Position numbers and translations under genes: made by a program | Notes under the pieces: generated by a model | Databases searched by the model: none | What the model was told of the DNA's origin: nothing | The model's input: the letters and a program-made list of their open reading frames with translations, nothing else | In this document: piece after piece, positions 1 through 9,594 of the stretch | Numbering within the stretch: the first letter of the stretch is position 1 | Layout of the letters: every line of letters starts with the position of its first letter | Origin: CAVWDU01 sp963840725 | GTDB taxonomy: Bacteria; Pseudomonadota; Gammaproteobacteria; Pseudomonadales; Halieaceae | Assembly: GCA_963840725.1 (NCBI GenBank) | Contig: CAWIZY010000009.1 | Coordinates: 930,001 to 994,000, forward strand | DNA length: 64,000 bases | Reading direction: 5' to 3'

Positions 1-585
1 CTTTCATGAGTACATTTTCCTGCTGGCTATCGGTTGGTGCCTGGGCCTGGCCGAGAGCGCCAGAGCCCTGGGGCTGTCGGAGGAAATCGGCGCCTTTATT
101 GCCGGCATCGCTATCGCGACCAGTCCGATATCCCAGTACATCGCCGTCAATCTGAAGCCCTTGCGAGACTTTTTTTTGATTCTGTTCTTTTTCTCGGTCG
201 GGCGCCCGGTTCGACCTCTCGATGTTGGGTGAGGTATGGCTGGCAGCGTTGCTGCTGGCCGCTCTGGTGTTGGGCTCAAGCCGGTGGTCTATCGCTTCCT
301 GCTCAAGGGTGTCAGCGAGAAGCGCAATCTAGCCTGGGACCTGGGTTTCAGGCTGGGCCAGGCCAGCGAGTTCTCCCTGCTGATCGCCTATGTTGCCCTG
401 GGCAATGCACTCATCAGTCGAGCAGGCGTCGCTCCTGATACAGGCCACCACCATCATCACCTTGCTGGCTGTCGTCGTACATCGTTGTCCTGAACTACCC
501 TACGCCGATTGCCATCTCTGATCGACTGCGAAGACTGATTCGGGCCACGTCTGTGACCATGGCAATGCAGCTCAGTGTCATTTAA
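1..585 (+). CDS. C-terminal part of a CPA2-type cation:proton antiporter, frame broken
   Basis: The reading frame enters from the left edge. It encodes hydrophobic helices typical of the Na+/H+ exchanger (KefB/YbaL-type) membrane domain, including EEIGAFIAGIAIATSP and FRLGQASEFSLLIAYVALGN. These inner-membrane proteins exchange K+ or Na+ for protons. The frame is not continuous: it shifts near position 202, near 273, near 420 and near 472. Reading across the shifts gives one sensible protein that ends at the TAA at 583-585. Most shifts are explained by one extra base. The adjacent etfA shows the same kind of damage, so sequence error at a contig end is more likely than a true pseudogene. The N-terminal part and any regulatory domain lie outside the window, so the exact subfamily is uncertain. 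Confidence 0.6.
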
Positions 586-593
586 CAGGCCAA

Positions 594-620
594 AAAAAAC
601 CGGCCAAGGGCCGGTTTTTT
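594..620. terminator. Bidirectional rho-independent terminator
   Basis: CCGGCC (600-605), loop AAG and GGCCGG (609-614) form a perfect GC stem, flanked by six A on the left and six T on the right. It can therefore terminate transcription in both directions. It lies between the converging antiporter gene and etfA, and the last T belongs to the etfA stop codon. Confidence 0.9.
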
Positions 621-1576
621 CAGCGCAGCTTTACCGGCTTACTGAGCTTGGCTTCAAGCTCTGGCAGCGCCTCAAACAGATCTGCCACCAGACCGTAGTC
701 GGCCACCTGGAAGATCGGCGCATCCTCGTCCTTGTTGATGGCGACGATGACCTTGGAGTCCTTCATGCCGGCGAGGTGCTGGATAGCGCCGGAAATACCC
801 ACCGCGATGTACAGATCAGGCGCGACAATCTTGCCGGTCTGTCCGACCTGCATGTCATTGGGCACGAAGCCGGCGTCAACGGCCGCACGCGAAGCGCCGA
901 TGGCTGCGCCCAGTTTGTCGGCGATGCCTTCGAGCAGTTTGAAGTTCTCGCCATTTTGCATGCCGCGACCACCGGAGATCACCACCGATGCGGCGGTCAG
1001 GTCGGGTCGGTCGCGACTCAGCAACTTCTTCACCGACGAAGCTGGAGATGCCCGCATCGTGAACGGCGTCAACGGCCTCAACGCTGGCCGAACCGCCACC
1101 GCTGGCCGCGGCGTCAAAAGCGGTTCCCCGGACGGTGATCACTTTCTTGGCGTCGGAGCTTTTTACCGTAGCGATTACGTTGCCTGCATAGATCGGGCCG
1201 CTTGAAAGTATCCGCGCGACTCTACTGACACTGATCTCTGAAATCTGCGCCACATCCAGGCCGGCTGCAACTCGGGGCATGATGTTCTTTCCATTGCTGG
1301 TAGCGGGTGCGAGTATGTTGTCGTAGTCGGCCGCTAATTCAACGATGAGTAAGCTGACGTTCTCCGCCAACTGATGCTCATAGACGGCGTTGTCGGCCAC
1401 CAGTACTTTGCGGATGCCATCAATGCCAGCAGCCTGCTCCGCGGCCGCGCCGCAGTTGGCGCCGGCGACAAGAATATCGATATCACCGCCCAGGGCTTGT
1501 GCCGCCGTAACCGTGTTGAGGGTAGCCGACATTGAGTTGCTGTGTTGTCGTGTTCTGCAATTACCAGCGTGCTCAT
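620..1576 (-). CDS. etfA: Electron transfer flavoprotein alpha subunit, frame broken by apparent insertions
   Basis: EtfA binds FAD and, with EtfB, passes electrons from acyl-CoA and other dehydrogenases to ETF:quinone oxidoreductase. The start ATG overlaps the etfB stop by one base (TGATG). The N-terminus MSTLVIAEHDN, the central SATLNTVTAA and the FAD-domain stretch VVISGGRGMQNG are typical. As sequenced the gene is split over three frames. Removing six single bases restores a continuous protein of about 316 residues, the normal family size. Two of these lie near 1535-1550, three lie within about 40 bases near 1200-1240, and one lies near 1017. The three close insertions compensate each other, and removing them recovers the conserved block ADTFKRPIYAGN. 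I take the gene to be intact in the cell. Confidence 0.85.
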
Positions 1577-2325
1577 CAGATTACCTTCGCTTCGTTCTTC
1601 AATTTGTCGACCAGTTGATCCACGTCTTCAACCTTGATGCCGGCCTGACGCTCTGCCGGCGGCTCCACATTGACCTGCGTCAGGTGCGAGGTAACTGCGA
1701 CATCCAGGTCCTCGGGGGTGTAGACGTCCAGCGGCTTCTTTTTTGCCTTCATGATGTTGGGCAGCGATGCGTAGCGCGGTTCGTTCAGGCGCAGATCCGT
1801 GGTGATGACTGCCGGCAGCTTGAGATTCAGGGTCTGCAGACCGCCGTCGACCTCACGGATGACTTGCAGCTTGTCTCCATCGATGGTAATCTCGGAGGCA
1901 AAAGTACCCTGGGGCATGTTGGCCAATGCGGCCAGCATCTGCCCGGTCTGGTTGTTGTCACCATCGATGCTCTGCTTGCCCATGATGATCAGTTGAGGCT
2001 GCTCCTTGGCAACCACCCCATTGAGCAGCTTGGCAACTACCAGGGGCTCTACGTTGGCCTCTGTTTCAACCTGGATACCGCGATCAGCGCCCAATGCGAG
2101 TGCCGTTCGGATCTGTTCCTGGCATGCCTTTGGGCCAATCGAGACGGCAACCACTTCAGAGGCGGCGCCACTTTCCTTGAGTCTGACAGCCTCTTCAACA
2201 GCTATTTCACAGAATGGATTTATGGACATTTTGACGTTGTTAAGGTCGACGTCACTACCATCGGCTTTGGCGCGTACTTTGACGTTATAGTCAGCCGCGC
2301 GCTTAACGGCAACAAGAACCTTCAT
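1576..2325 (-). CDS. etfB: Electron transfer flavoprotein beta subunit
   Basis: This is a 249-residue protein starting MKVLVAVKRAADYNVKVR, the standard EtfB N-terminus. The NPFCEIAVEEAVRLKE and IMGKQSIDGDNNQTGQ blocks are also typical; the latter is part of the AMP-binding region. EtfB forms a soluble heterodimer with EtfA, whose start codon overlaps this stop. An upstream in-frame ATG exists in the longer open frame, but the chosen start matches the family. The gene lies divergent from ETF:quinone oxidoreductase, which takes electrons from EtfAB, so the locus covers the whole route from flavoprotein to ubiquinone. The frame is intact, unlike etfA. Confidence 0.95.
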   Translation of the reverse strand: MKVLVAVKRAADYNVKVRAKADGSDVDLNNVKMSINPFCEIAVEEAVRLKESGAASEVVAVSIGPKACQEQIRTALALGADRGIQVETEANVEPLVVAKLLNGVVAKEQPQLIIMGKQSIDGDNNQTGQMLAALANMPQGTFASEITIDGDKLQVIREVDGGLQTLNLKLPAVITTDLRLNEPRYASLPNIMKAKKKPLDVYTPEDLDVAVTSHLTQVNVEPPAERQAGIKVEDVDQLVDKLKNEAKVI

Positions 2326-2564
2326 GGATTCTCCCATAGATGAATTTCGGTGGGTTTGGAGATCACGCGCCTGCCAGCAGGGCCGCATCACGCAAATTCG
2401 GGCCGATATCATGCCGCCAATAGCGGCGCACGGTCAAGAGCGCGTCCAGATTACAGCACGAGGGAATGCGCCGCTTGCGACCTTGTCAAAGGGTCCTTCT
2501 TCGTTGGTTTTTTCTCTAAGAAAATTATATACTTGCGCATTTTCGAAAACCCGGGAGAAAGCCA

Positions 2565-4217
2565 GTGGAAAGAGAGTCTATGGAATTCGACGTGGTGATT
2601 GTCGGCGCTGGCCCCTCCGGTCTGTCAGCCGCCTGTCGCCTGATGCAACTGGCCAAAGAAAAAGATCGAGAAGTGACGGTCTGTGTCGTGGAGAAAGGCT
2701 CCGAGGTCGGTGCGCATATTCTCTCGGGTGCGGTCCTCGAGCCACATGCCATGAATGAGCTGTTTCCGAACTGGAAGGACAGGGCGCGCCGCCTGAATAC
2801 CGAGGTGACCGAAGACCGCTTCTTCTATTACACCAGCCCAACCAAAGCCACCAAGCTACCCAACTTCCTGATTCCCAGACCTACCCATAATCACGGCAAC
2901 TACATCGTCTCCATGGGCAACGTGTGTCGCTGGTTGGCAGAGCAGGCAGAAGCGCTGGGCGTCGAAGTGTACCCGGGCTTCGCGGCTGCCGAGGTGTTGT
3001 TCCATGACGATGGCAGAGTCAAGGGCATAGCCACCGGCGACATGGGTGTAAGCGCTGACGGTGAGCATAAGGGCAGCTATGTGCAGGGCATGGAACTGCA
3101 TGCACGCTACACCCTCTTTGCCGAGGGCGTGCGCGGACACCTTGGCAAGCATCTTATCAGTCACTTTGGCCTCGACGAGGGAAAAACCCCCCAGCACTAC
3201 GGTATTGGCCTCAAGGAAATCTGGGAAATACCCCCGGAGCAACATCAAGAGGGTCTGGTGGTACACGGTATGAATTGGCCCCTCAACGAAAGCAACTCCA
3301 GCGGGGGCGCTTTCCTTTACCATGCCGAAAACAACCAGGTTTACCTGGGGCTCATCGTCGACCTGAACTACTCCAACCCGCATATGAGCCCCTTTGAGGA
3401 GTTCCAACGCTGGAAGCACCACCCGGAGACCAGCAAGTACCTTGAGGGCGGCACCCGCCTGACCTATGGCGCACGGGCAATCGCCAAAGGCGGGTTCAAT
3501 GCCCTGCCTAAGATGCACTTCCCCGGCGGTCTGCTGATTGGCTGCGATGCGGGCACCCTGAACAGTGTCAAAATCAAGGGTAATCACACCGCGATGAAGA
3601 GCGGTATGGTTGCCGCAGAAACCGTCTTCGAAGCCCTGGCACTAGGAGAAGACGCTCCCGCCGATCTAGTCTCGTTCACTGATCGATGGGAGCAAAGCTG
3701 GGCAGCGAAAGAGCTCTATAGCACACGCAATTTCTCTGGCTTCATGCACAAACTGGGCACTCTCGCCGGCGCGGGCATGGTCTGGCTGGAACAGAACATC
3801 TTTTTTGGCAAAATGCCCTTTACTGTACGGGACGAAATGCCTGATTACGCGGCATTGAAGCCCGCCGCCGAGTGCAAAAAAATCGACTACCCCAAACCCG
3901 ATAACAAACTCAGTTTTGACCGTCTTTCTTCCGTTTTTCTCTCCAACACCAACCATGAAGAAGACCAACCCTGCCACCTGAAACTCATCGACCCGGACAT
4001 CCCCATTTCCAAGAATCTACCGATATGGGACGAGCCGGCACAGCGCTACTGCCCCGCCGGCGTGTACGAGATTATCGAAGAGGCGAGCGGCCCGCGGTTC
4101 CAGATAAACGCCCAAAACTGCGTTCACTGCAAGACCTGTGATATCAAAGATCCCTCACAGAATATTGTCTGGGTTACCCCCGAAGGGTTCGGCGGACCCA
4201 ACTACCCAAATATGTAA
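2565..4217 (+). CDS. Electron transfer flavoprotein-ubiquinone oxidoreductase (ETF-QO)
   Basis: The 550-residue protein oxidises reduced ETF and reduces ubiquinone at the inner membrane. Residues 8-21 hold the FAD-binding Rossmann motif VVIVGAGPSGLSAA. The C-terminus has a ferredoxin-like 4Fe-4S domain with CPAGVYEI and CVHCKTCDIKDP, ending VTPEGFGGPNYPNM as in characterised homologues. I chose the GTG at 2565 because GGGAG lies 7 bases upstream and the resulting MERESMEFDVV matches Pseudomonas proteins; ATG 2580 is the alternative. It is divergent from etfBA with about 240 bases between them, presumably holding both promoters. Confidence 0.95.
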   Translation: MERESMEFDVVIVGAGPSGLSAACRLMQLAKEKDREVTVCVVEKGSEVGAHILSGAVLEPHAMNELFPNWKDRARRLNTEVTEDRFFYYTSPTKATKLPNFLIPRPTHNHGNYIVSMGNVCRWLAEQAEALGVEVYPGFAAAEVLFHDDGRVKGIATGDMGVSADGEHKGSYVQGMELHARYTLFAEGVRGHLGKHLISHFGLDEGKTPQHYGIGLKEIWEIPPEQHQEGLVVHGMNWPLNESNSSGGAFLYHAENNQVYLGLIVDLNYSNPHMSPFEEFQRWKHHPETSKYLEGGTRLTYGARAIAKGGFNALPKMHFPGGLLIGCDAGTLNSVKIKGNHTAMKSGMVAAETVFEALALGEDAPADLVSFTDRWEQSWAAKELYSTRNFSGFMHKLGTLAGAGMVWLEQNIFFGKMPFTVRDEMPDYAALKPAAECKKIDYPKPDNKLSFDRLSSVFLSNTNHEEDQPCHLKLIDPDIPISKNLPIWDEPAQRYCPAGVYEIIEEASGPRFQINAQNCVHCKTCDIKDPSQNIVWVTPEGFGGPNYPNM

Positions 4218-4289
4218 TGGCCCTGCATACGCTTGATAGTAGCGGTATACAGGCCTGATTAGCAGGGCCCCGCCGAAGCGGGTACGGGG

Positions 4290-4829
4290 TCATGGGTGCA
4301 GCGAAAACTGGTATGCGCCACTGGACAGGGTCATAGCGCCATCTTCGCCAGCCGTGGCCAACTCAACAAGCCGATACCAGGCAGCCCGGGAGCAGAGCGC
4401 GCTGAGCCCATGGGGGAGACGCACCCCTGCGACATCCCCCACTGCGGGCTCCAGGAACAGGGTACATTTATCACTCACCAGAAGGCGCTTGCCCGTGTTT
4501 AGCACGGCGGTTAACTGCTGCCCGCTGCCCCCCTCCTCGACCGAGATATCCGTCACGATCAGCGGGTGCAGATCCACCTCGATGCGCCATTTTTCTGTTG
4601 GCGTTACCAGGTAGTACTCTCCGTCGTCTTCACGTCGCAGAATACTGGCAAACAAGCGGACTATCGCTTCGCGACGGATCTCCGTCCCATCGTGAAACCA
4701 GGTGCCATCTCGGGCAATTCGAATGGCGATGTCCCCGCTCAGTGGCGGCTGCCACAATTGCAGTGGCGGTGCATCAAGGTTGCGCCGCTTCACAATTCCG
4801 TCTGTCAGTTCTTCGAGTTGTTTGTCCAT
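4290..4829 (-). CDS. DUF1285 domain-containing protein
   Basis: The 179-residue protein matches the DUF1285 family in layout. An N-terminal LQLWQPPLSGDIAIRIARDGTWFHDGTEI-type region is followed by EKWRIEVDLHPLIVTDI and a C-terminal half ending in a short beta-rich tail. No signal peptide or membrane segment is visible. The function of the family is unknown to me. The ATG at 4829 sits after an AGGCT-type ribosome site, and the longer frame upstream has no support. The gene is convergent with ETF-QO and divergent from the following hydrolase. Confidence 0.8.
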   Translation of the reverse strand: MDKQLEELTDGIVKRRNLDAPPLQLWQPPLSGDIAIRIARDGTWFHDGTEIRREAIVRLFASILRREDDGEYYLVTPTEKWRIEVDLHPLIVTDISVEEGGSGQQLTAVLNTGKRLLVSDKCTLFLEPAVGDVAGVRLPHGLSALCSRAAWYRLVELATAGEDGAMTLSSGAYQFSLHP

Positions 4830-4900
4830 AGCCTGAAATCTCTGGCGCCAAGTGTTCCTGTGGGTTATAACCAAGACGTGTTTACCCGCCTCAGGACGCT

Positions 4901-5764
4901 ATGTTCAACTGGATTCGCAACGGTGTCATCAGCTGGCTGAAATACCAACGCCCCCTACCCGTCACGCCCATGAGCGATTTCGAAAGGATTCGGCATGAGT
5001 TAAGGGCCTGTGACGTCATGCTGGTCGAGGGCCGTTCCCGGGTCAGCAATGTCATTAAGCTTATCACCCAGAGCAGTTGGTCGCACGCGGCACTGTACAT
5101 TGGTCGGATGCACGACATAGAAGACCCTCTGCTGCGCGATATCCTGCGCCGCTACTATATGGGTACGGCGGACAAGCAACTACTGATAGAGAGCGAGCTG
5201 GGGATGGGCACAGTGGTGCGACCTATAACAGCCTACGAGCGCGAACACCTGCGGATATGCCGCCCACGCGGTCTTGGCTACAGCGACAGCCAGCGTGTTA
5301 TCGCTTACTGTATAACGCGGTTGGGGACCGCCTACGATGTGCGCCAGATTTTTGATCTCGCACGGTTTTTGTTTCCCTGGTTCATGCTGCCCAGGCGATG
5401 GCGTTCAAGCCTCTTCACCGCCAACCCCGGCAGGAGTACACAGACCGTTTGCTCTACCATGATCGCCGAGGCATTCGGACGTATTAACTTCCCGATTCTG
5501 CCGTTGGTTAAGCGGCTTGAAGACGATCGGGTCAAGCTCTACATGCGCAACCCCAAATTATGTACACCCAGTGATTTCGACTACTCACCTCATTTCGATA
5601 TCATCAAATATCCCTTTCTGGACATTGACCAGTACGAAGGACAACGATTGACGTTATGGGACGGTGGCGGAGAGGCGCTGACAGACCGCGAGCGTGAGCT
5701 TTATGTCGTGGAGGGTCCCCGCACTGCTGCGTCTACGGTGGGCCTGGAATTAGCAAACCGATAA
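4901..5764 (+). CDS. YiiX/YaeF-like permuted NlpC/P60 (C92) hydrolase
   Basis: The 287-residue protein has the features of permuted papain-fold amidases. DVMLVEGRSRVSNVIKLITQ leads into the catalytic His of SHAALYIG (about residue 66), and the nucleophile Cys lies in QTVCSTMIAEAFGRI (about residue 186). In other permuted NlpC/P60 proteins these residues act on amide or lipid-ester bonds. The substrate here cannot be told from sequence. No clear signal peptide is present, only an amphipathic N-terminus that might associate with membrane. The start has AGGA 5 bases upstream. The gene stands alone between divergent and convergent neighbours. Confidence 0.75.
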   Translation: MFNWIRNGVISWLKYQRPLPVTPMSDFERIRHELRACDVMLVEGRSRVSNVIKLITQSSWSHAALYIGRMHDIEDPLLRDILRRYYMGTADKQLLIESELGMGTVVRPITAYEREHLRICRPRGLGYSDSQRVIAYCITRLGTAYDVRQIFDLARFLFPWFMLPRRWRSSLFTANPGRSTQTVCSTMIAEAFGRINFPILPLVKRLEDDRVKLYMRNPKLCTPSDFDYSPHFDIIKYPFLDIDQYEGQRLTLWDGGGEALTDRERELYVVEGPRTAASTVGLELANR

Positions 5765-5803
5765 GACTGAGCCAGGCCAGTCGCGGCTCTCTACTGCAAC
5801 CGA

Positions 5804-6997
5804 TCAGGGGCAATCACCGAGCATCCGCGCATTCACAACACCCTCGAGGGCGCGCATTCTGTCCAATACAGGCTCATCGGGGCGGCAATCGATATCGATA
5901 AGGTTGTAAGCCACGTTGTCCCGGCTCTTATTGAGAATATCAATGACGTTGATGTTCTCGTCGGCAAGGATCGCCAACACGCTGCCCAGAATCTTGGGAA
6001 CATTGGCGTTGGCGACCGCCAAACGGCAACCTGAAACCCGCTCGAGCTGAAGGGTGGGAAAATTCACCGAATTGCTGATATTGCCGTTCTCCAGGAAATC
6101 CCGCAATTGATCTGCCGCCATGACCGCACAGTTATCCTCTGCCTCCGCGGTACTGGCGCCGATATGTGGCATCAGAATCACGTCATCGCGGCCAATGAGA
6201 TCCGGAGAGGGAAAATCAGCGATATATTTGCGCAGCTGCCCGCCATTCAGGGCATCCACCAGGGCGCTTTCGTCGACGATTTCCTGACGGGCGAAATTCA
6301 ACAGGCAGGCCCCCTCTCGCATCACACCCAATAGCTCAGCGTTTACTAAGCCGCGGGTTGAGTCCAGCACCGGGAGATGCAGGGTAACGAAATCACAGCG
6401 CGAAAACAGGGCCGACAAGGTATCCGCCTTCTGGACTCTGCTGGACAGGCGCCAGGCGGCATCGATCGAAAGCGCCGGATCGTAGCCCATGACATCCATA
6501 CCCAGAGTAAGGGCCATTTCGGCCACCATTGATCCAATGGCTCCGAGCCCGACGACGCCCAGCGTCTTGCCGGTGAGTTCGCCGCCCTTGAAGCGTTTTT
6601 TCTGGCTCTCGAGGATGCTGTTCAGCTCGGCCACATCGGCCGCTTCTGCAGCGCCCGCCAGCGAGTTAACGTAGGCGATACCCTCGACCACGCCGCGTGA
6701 TCCCAGTAGCAGGCCCGCAGCTACCAACTCCTTTACGGCGTTGGCATTCGCACCGGGCGAATTGAACACGGGAATACCCCGTCTTGTGCATTCAGAGACC
6801 GGAATATTATTGGTGCCGGCACCCGCCCTGGCAATACACAACACACTGTCGGGGATTTCTGCTGGCTGTAGCTTATGACTGCGCAACAGGATTGCGTCAG
6901 GGTGGCTGAATTCGCTGGCTATCTCGTAACTGTCGCGCGGCAGGCGCTCCAGCCCTGCGACGGAAATCTGGTTCAGTGTAAGTATTTTTCTGGCCAC
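5804..6997 (-). CDS. serA: 3-phosphoglycerate dehydrogenase (D-isomer 2-hydroxyacid dehydrogenase with ACT domain)
   Basis: The 397-residue enzyme oxidises 3-phosphoglycerate with NAD+ in serine synthesis. The NAD-binding motif LGVVGLGAIGSMVAE lies near residues 145-160, the substrate/NAD Arg is in NFARQEIVDE, and the catalytic His is in LMPHIGASTAEAEDN. A C-terminal ACT domain (about 320-397, SVLAILADENINVIDILNK) is the usual serine-sensing module. The start is a GTG with GAGGA 9 bases upstream. It lies 15 bases after the ppiD stop on the same strand, so it may be co-transcribed with the proteostasis block. It belongs to the shorter SerA type rather than the E. coli-like form. Confidence 0.88.
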   Translation of the reverse strand: MARKILTLNQISVAGLERLPRDSYEIASEFSHPDAILLRSHKLQPAEIPDSVLCIARAGAGTNNIPVSECTRRGIPVFNSPGANANAVKELVAAGLLLGSRGVVEGIAYVNSLAGAAEAADVAELNSILESQKKRFKGGELTGKTLGVVGLGAIGSMVAEMALTLGMDVMGYDPALSIDAAWRLSSRVQKADTLSALFSRCDFVTLHLPVLDSTRGLVNAELLGVMREGACLLNFARQEIVDESALVDALNGGQLRKYIADFPSPDLIGRDDVILMPHIGASTAEAEDNCAVMAADQLRDFLENGNISNSVNFPTLQLERVSGCRLAVANANVPKILGSVLAILADENINVIDILNKSRDNVAYNLIDIDCRPDEPVLDRMRALEGVVNARMLGDCP

Positions 6998-7012
6998 GCT
7001 ATATCGTCCTCA

Positions 7013-8884
7013 TCAGAGCACAGTGATATCGGCGTCGTCGCGCAGGCGTCGCTGTAACTCGGCATCGATCAAGCCGCCAAACTCTCCCCTGATCTGCTGC
7101 CGCAGACGCTGCTGCTCAGCCTCCTCCAGCAATGCGAGCCCGCCTGGCTGTGCGCGTAGCAACTCAAATACCTGCACATCACCGGTGACGGTAGTGACGA
7201 TCTCCACGATGGAGCTGCCCTCCTCAGGTGCCGGAAGCTCAAACGCCCGCGCCAGAACCGGTCGCGGCACAATGGGGCTGTCCCGTCGTGCAGCCAATTC
7301 GACTTGCCACTGATAGTTGTTCTCGTTGGCGTAGTCTTCGATGCTGCCACCAGTGCGCAAGTCGCTGGCCAGGGATTCGGCGGCCGCAGCAATCGCAACC
7401 GTGGCGCGTTCATCGTTGATCGCAGCGATCACCTGATCGCGCACCTCGGCCAGCGGCTGAGCCGCCGCCGGATTGTGTTGATGGACGCGCAGTACCAGCC
7501 ATTCGTCATTGGCAAGTTCGATCACGTCACTGTTATGACCCAGTTCCAGAACGTCATCGGAGAACGCCGCAGAGATCAGAGCAGTGTTTGCAAAGCGACC
7601 CGTCTGCTGGTCGCGCACTACGCGCTCACTGCGTTTTACTTCCAGGTCGAGTTCCTGTCCGGGGCCTGTGAGATCATCTGCATTGAAGACGGTGTCTTTC
7701 AACGTTTCCACGGCACGCAACAACTCCGCACGCGCCTCAGTAACCTGCAGGGTGTCCTCCAGTTCCGCTCGCATGTCCTCAAAGCTTGGGGGATCGCCCT
7801 CTTCGCGCGCCGTTACCAGAATCAGGTGGGTGCCAGCATCGGTCTTCACCGGCTCAGAAACCGTATTTACTGGCAGATTTGCAATTGCCTCTTCCATTGC
7901 GTCCGGAAAAGCGTCACCGCTGGTAAAACCCAGGTCGCCACCGTTGCCGGCCGAGCCGATATCGTCAGAGAACTCCCGGGCTACTTCTGCGAAAGGGCGT
8001 CCGGCGTCCAGCGCCGCTCGGATATCCGCCAGCCGCTGGTCCCGGGGCTTGTCGCCCTCTTCCTCTAACAGGATATGGGAAACCCGGTTGCGGGTCTGAT
8101 AGGCATAACTCGCCTGCTCCTGTTCGAACAGTTCCCGCAGCGCACTTTCCTCGACCGGTTGCCGATAATCGTCAAGACTCAGTTCAATGTAATCGAGCAG
8201 CACTGACTCAGGCTGCATAAAGCGGGCCTGGTTACTGTCGTAAAAACTCTGGATTTCGGATTCGCTGACCGGCTCGTCCGAAACAAAGCGATCCAGCGGC
8301 AGTGTCACATAGCGCAGATCGCGCTGTTCGCCGATAACTCTGGCGTTCAATTCCATCTCAGCCGGAGTGGCGAAATCGCTACCGGCAAGGCCAGTGCGCA
8401 AATGCGTCACCAGCAGGTCTTCTCGCAGCGTCTGCTTGAAAGAAGCCGGCGTATAGCCCGCACTGGCCAGGGTGCTTTTGTACATGTCAGGCGAGAATAC
8501 GCCATCAATCTGGAATTGCTCCATCCCAGCTATCATGCGGCCCAGTTCCTTCTCGGAAACCGCCAGGCCCATGTCCTGCGCCGCCTGCAGCAGCAGCTTC
8601 CGGTTGATGATACCTTCCAGAGCCTGCGCAGCCAGTCGGTCGTCGTCGATAAGTGTCGGGTCGAAGTTCTCGCCCATCATGCCGATCAAGCGTCGCTTCT
8701 GGTTGTTGACCGCTTGCTGAACTTCCAGGGGACTGATGTCCTCGCCGTTAACCTCAGCGACGCCGTTACTGCCACCGCCCAGCAATATTGACTCAATGCC
8801 GAATAATGAGAATGAAACAACAATGAGACCAACAATGATTTTGGCTGCGGTACCCTGGGTACTCTTGCGTATGTCTTGCAGCAT
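7013..8884 (-). CDS. ppiD: Periplasmic folding chaperone / peptidyl-prolyl isomerase PpiD
   Basis: The 623-residue protein is anchored in the inner membrane by one N-terminal helix (IIVGLIVVSFSLFGIESIL, about residues 16-34) and faces the periplasm. A SurA-N-like region follows. A parvulin rotamase domain (about 225-320) includes VSHILLEEEGDKPRDQR, FAEVAREFSDDIGSAGNGGDLG and VSEPVKTDAGTHLILV. A long C-terminal helical region completes the protein. PpiD works near the Sec translocon on emerging outer-membrane and periplasmic proteins. The start ATG has GGAG 6 bases upstream, and a longer open frame upstream is not needed. The position after hupB is the conserved order. Confidence 0.93.
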   Translation of the reverse strand: MLQDIRKSTQGTAAKIIVGLIVVSFSLFGIESILLGGGSNGVAEVNGEDISPLEVQQAVNNQKRRLIGMMGENFDPTLIDDDRLAAQALEGIINRKLLLQAAQDMGLAVSEKELGRMIAGMEQFQIDGVFSPDMYKSTLASAGYTPASFKQTLREDLLVTHLRTGLAGSDFATPAEMELNARVIGEQRDLRYVTLPLDRFVSDEPVSESEIQSFYDSNQARFMQPESVLLDYIELSLDDYRQPVEESALRELFEQEQASYAYQTRNRVSHILLEEEGDKPRDQRLADIRAALDAGRPFAEVAREFSDDIGSAGNGGDLGFTSGDAFPDAMEEAIANLPVNTVSEPVKTDAGTHLILVTAREEGDPPSFEDMRAELEDTLQVTEARAELLRAVETLKDTVFNADDLTGPGQELDLEVKRSERVVRDQQTGRFANTALISAAFSDDVLELGHNSDVIELANDEWLVLRVHQHNPAAAQPLAEVRDQVIAAINDERATVAIAAAAESLASDLRTGGSIEDYANENNYQWQVELAARRDSPIVPRPVLARAFELPAPEEGSSIVEIVTTVTGDVQVFELLRAQPGGLALLEEAEQQRLRQQIRGEFGGLIDAELQRRLRDDADITVL

Positions 8885-9019
8885 GGGGGCTCCGGGGAGG
8901 GTGTAGGACTGTGGGGGAGATAATGAATCAGGACACGGCAGCAAGTCTGCGGCAGATGCGGCGCTATGGCTTTTTAAACACTGCTCAGGACTACCTGTGG
9001 TGTTGGCTCCAAACAATAA

Positions 9020-9044
9020 AAAAGCGCACTGTCAGCGCGCTTTT
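9020..9044 (-). terminator. Stem-loop terminator downstream of hupB
   Basis: AAAAGCGC (9020-9027) pairs with GCGCTTTT (9037-9044) around a 9-base loop, so it has T-rich ends on both strands. A second inverted repeat, CCGTTGC (9053-9059) with GCAACGG (9082-9088), lies between it and the hupB stop. The two together would end the abundant hupB transcript before ppiD. Confidence 0.7.
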
Positions 9045-9103
9045 CACAGCGTCCGTTGCCTGATCCGATGCGGCATAAAAAGCAACGGATCAGCCAGACG
9101 TGG

Positions 9104-9379
9104 CTACGGGTTGACCGCATCCTTGAGCGCTTTGCCCGCCTTGAAGCTGGGGACATTGGATGCTCCAATTTCGATTGTTGCACCGGTTTGAGGGTTGCGG
9201 CCGCTTCGGGCTGCGCGGTGCTTGACGGCGAAAGTGCCAAATCCAACCAGTGCGACCTGGTCGCCTTTCTTCAATGCTTCCGTCACGCTATCGACGACGG
9301 CATCGAGCGCGCGGCTGGCTGAGGCTTTGGGCAGGTCGGCGGCTGAAGCGATGGCGTCGATCAATTCGGTTTTATTCAC
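9104..9379 (-). CDS. hupB: DNA-binding protein HU-beta
   Basis: The 91-residue HU protein starts MNKTELIDAIA and has the beta-arm signature GFGTFAVKHRAARSGRNPQTG and the C-terminal FKAGKALKDAV. HU dimers bend DNA and compact the nucleoid. The gene sits between lon and ppiD, the order seen across many gammaproteobacteria. It has its own intergenic space of about 215 bases upstream and a terminator downstream, so it is probably a separate, strongly expressed unit. Confidence 0.97.
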   Translation of the reverse strand: MNKTELIDAIASAADLPKASASRALDAVVDSVTEALKKGDQVALVGFGTFAVKHRAARSGRNPQTGATIEIGASNVPSFKAGKALKDAVNP

Positions 9380-9594
9380 AGTAGTCCCCTTAAATCAAAT
9401 ACGGTTACGGTTTGGCAAACGTGCCCGACCGTTCCAAGCACTTATTGTTTTACTACCAACAACTGCCAAGTCACGTTCGGAAAATCAGCACTGGAGTGGC
9501 CATCAAGACAGGTTATCCTGCCCAGGTGCCCGATTATTCAGACGGCAGACTTTATACCAGAGCTGCAATTCTGGTCAACAAGGAATAACCCTGC

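Noticed and set aside
1390..2343. 317-codon open frame opposite etfB and etfA
   Set aside because: It is the complement of conserved ETF genes, and its translation has no family features.
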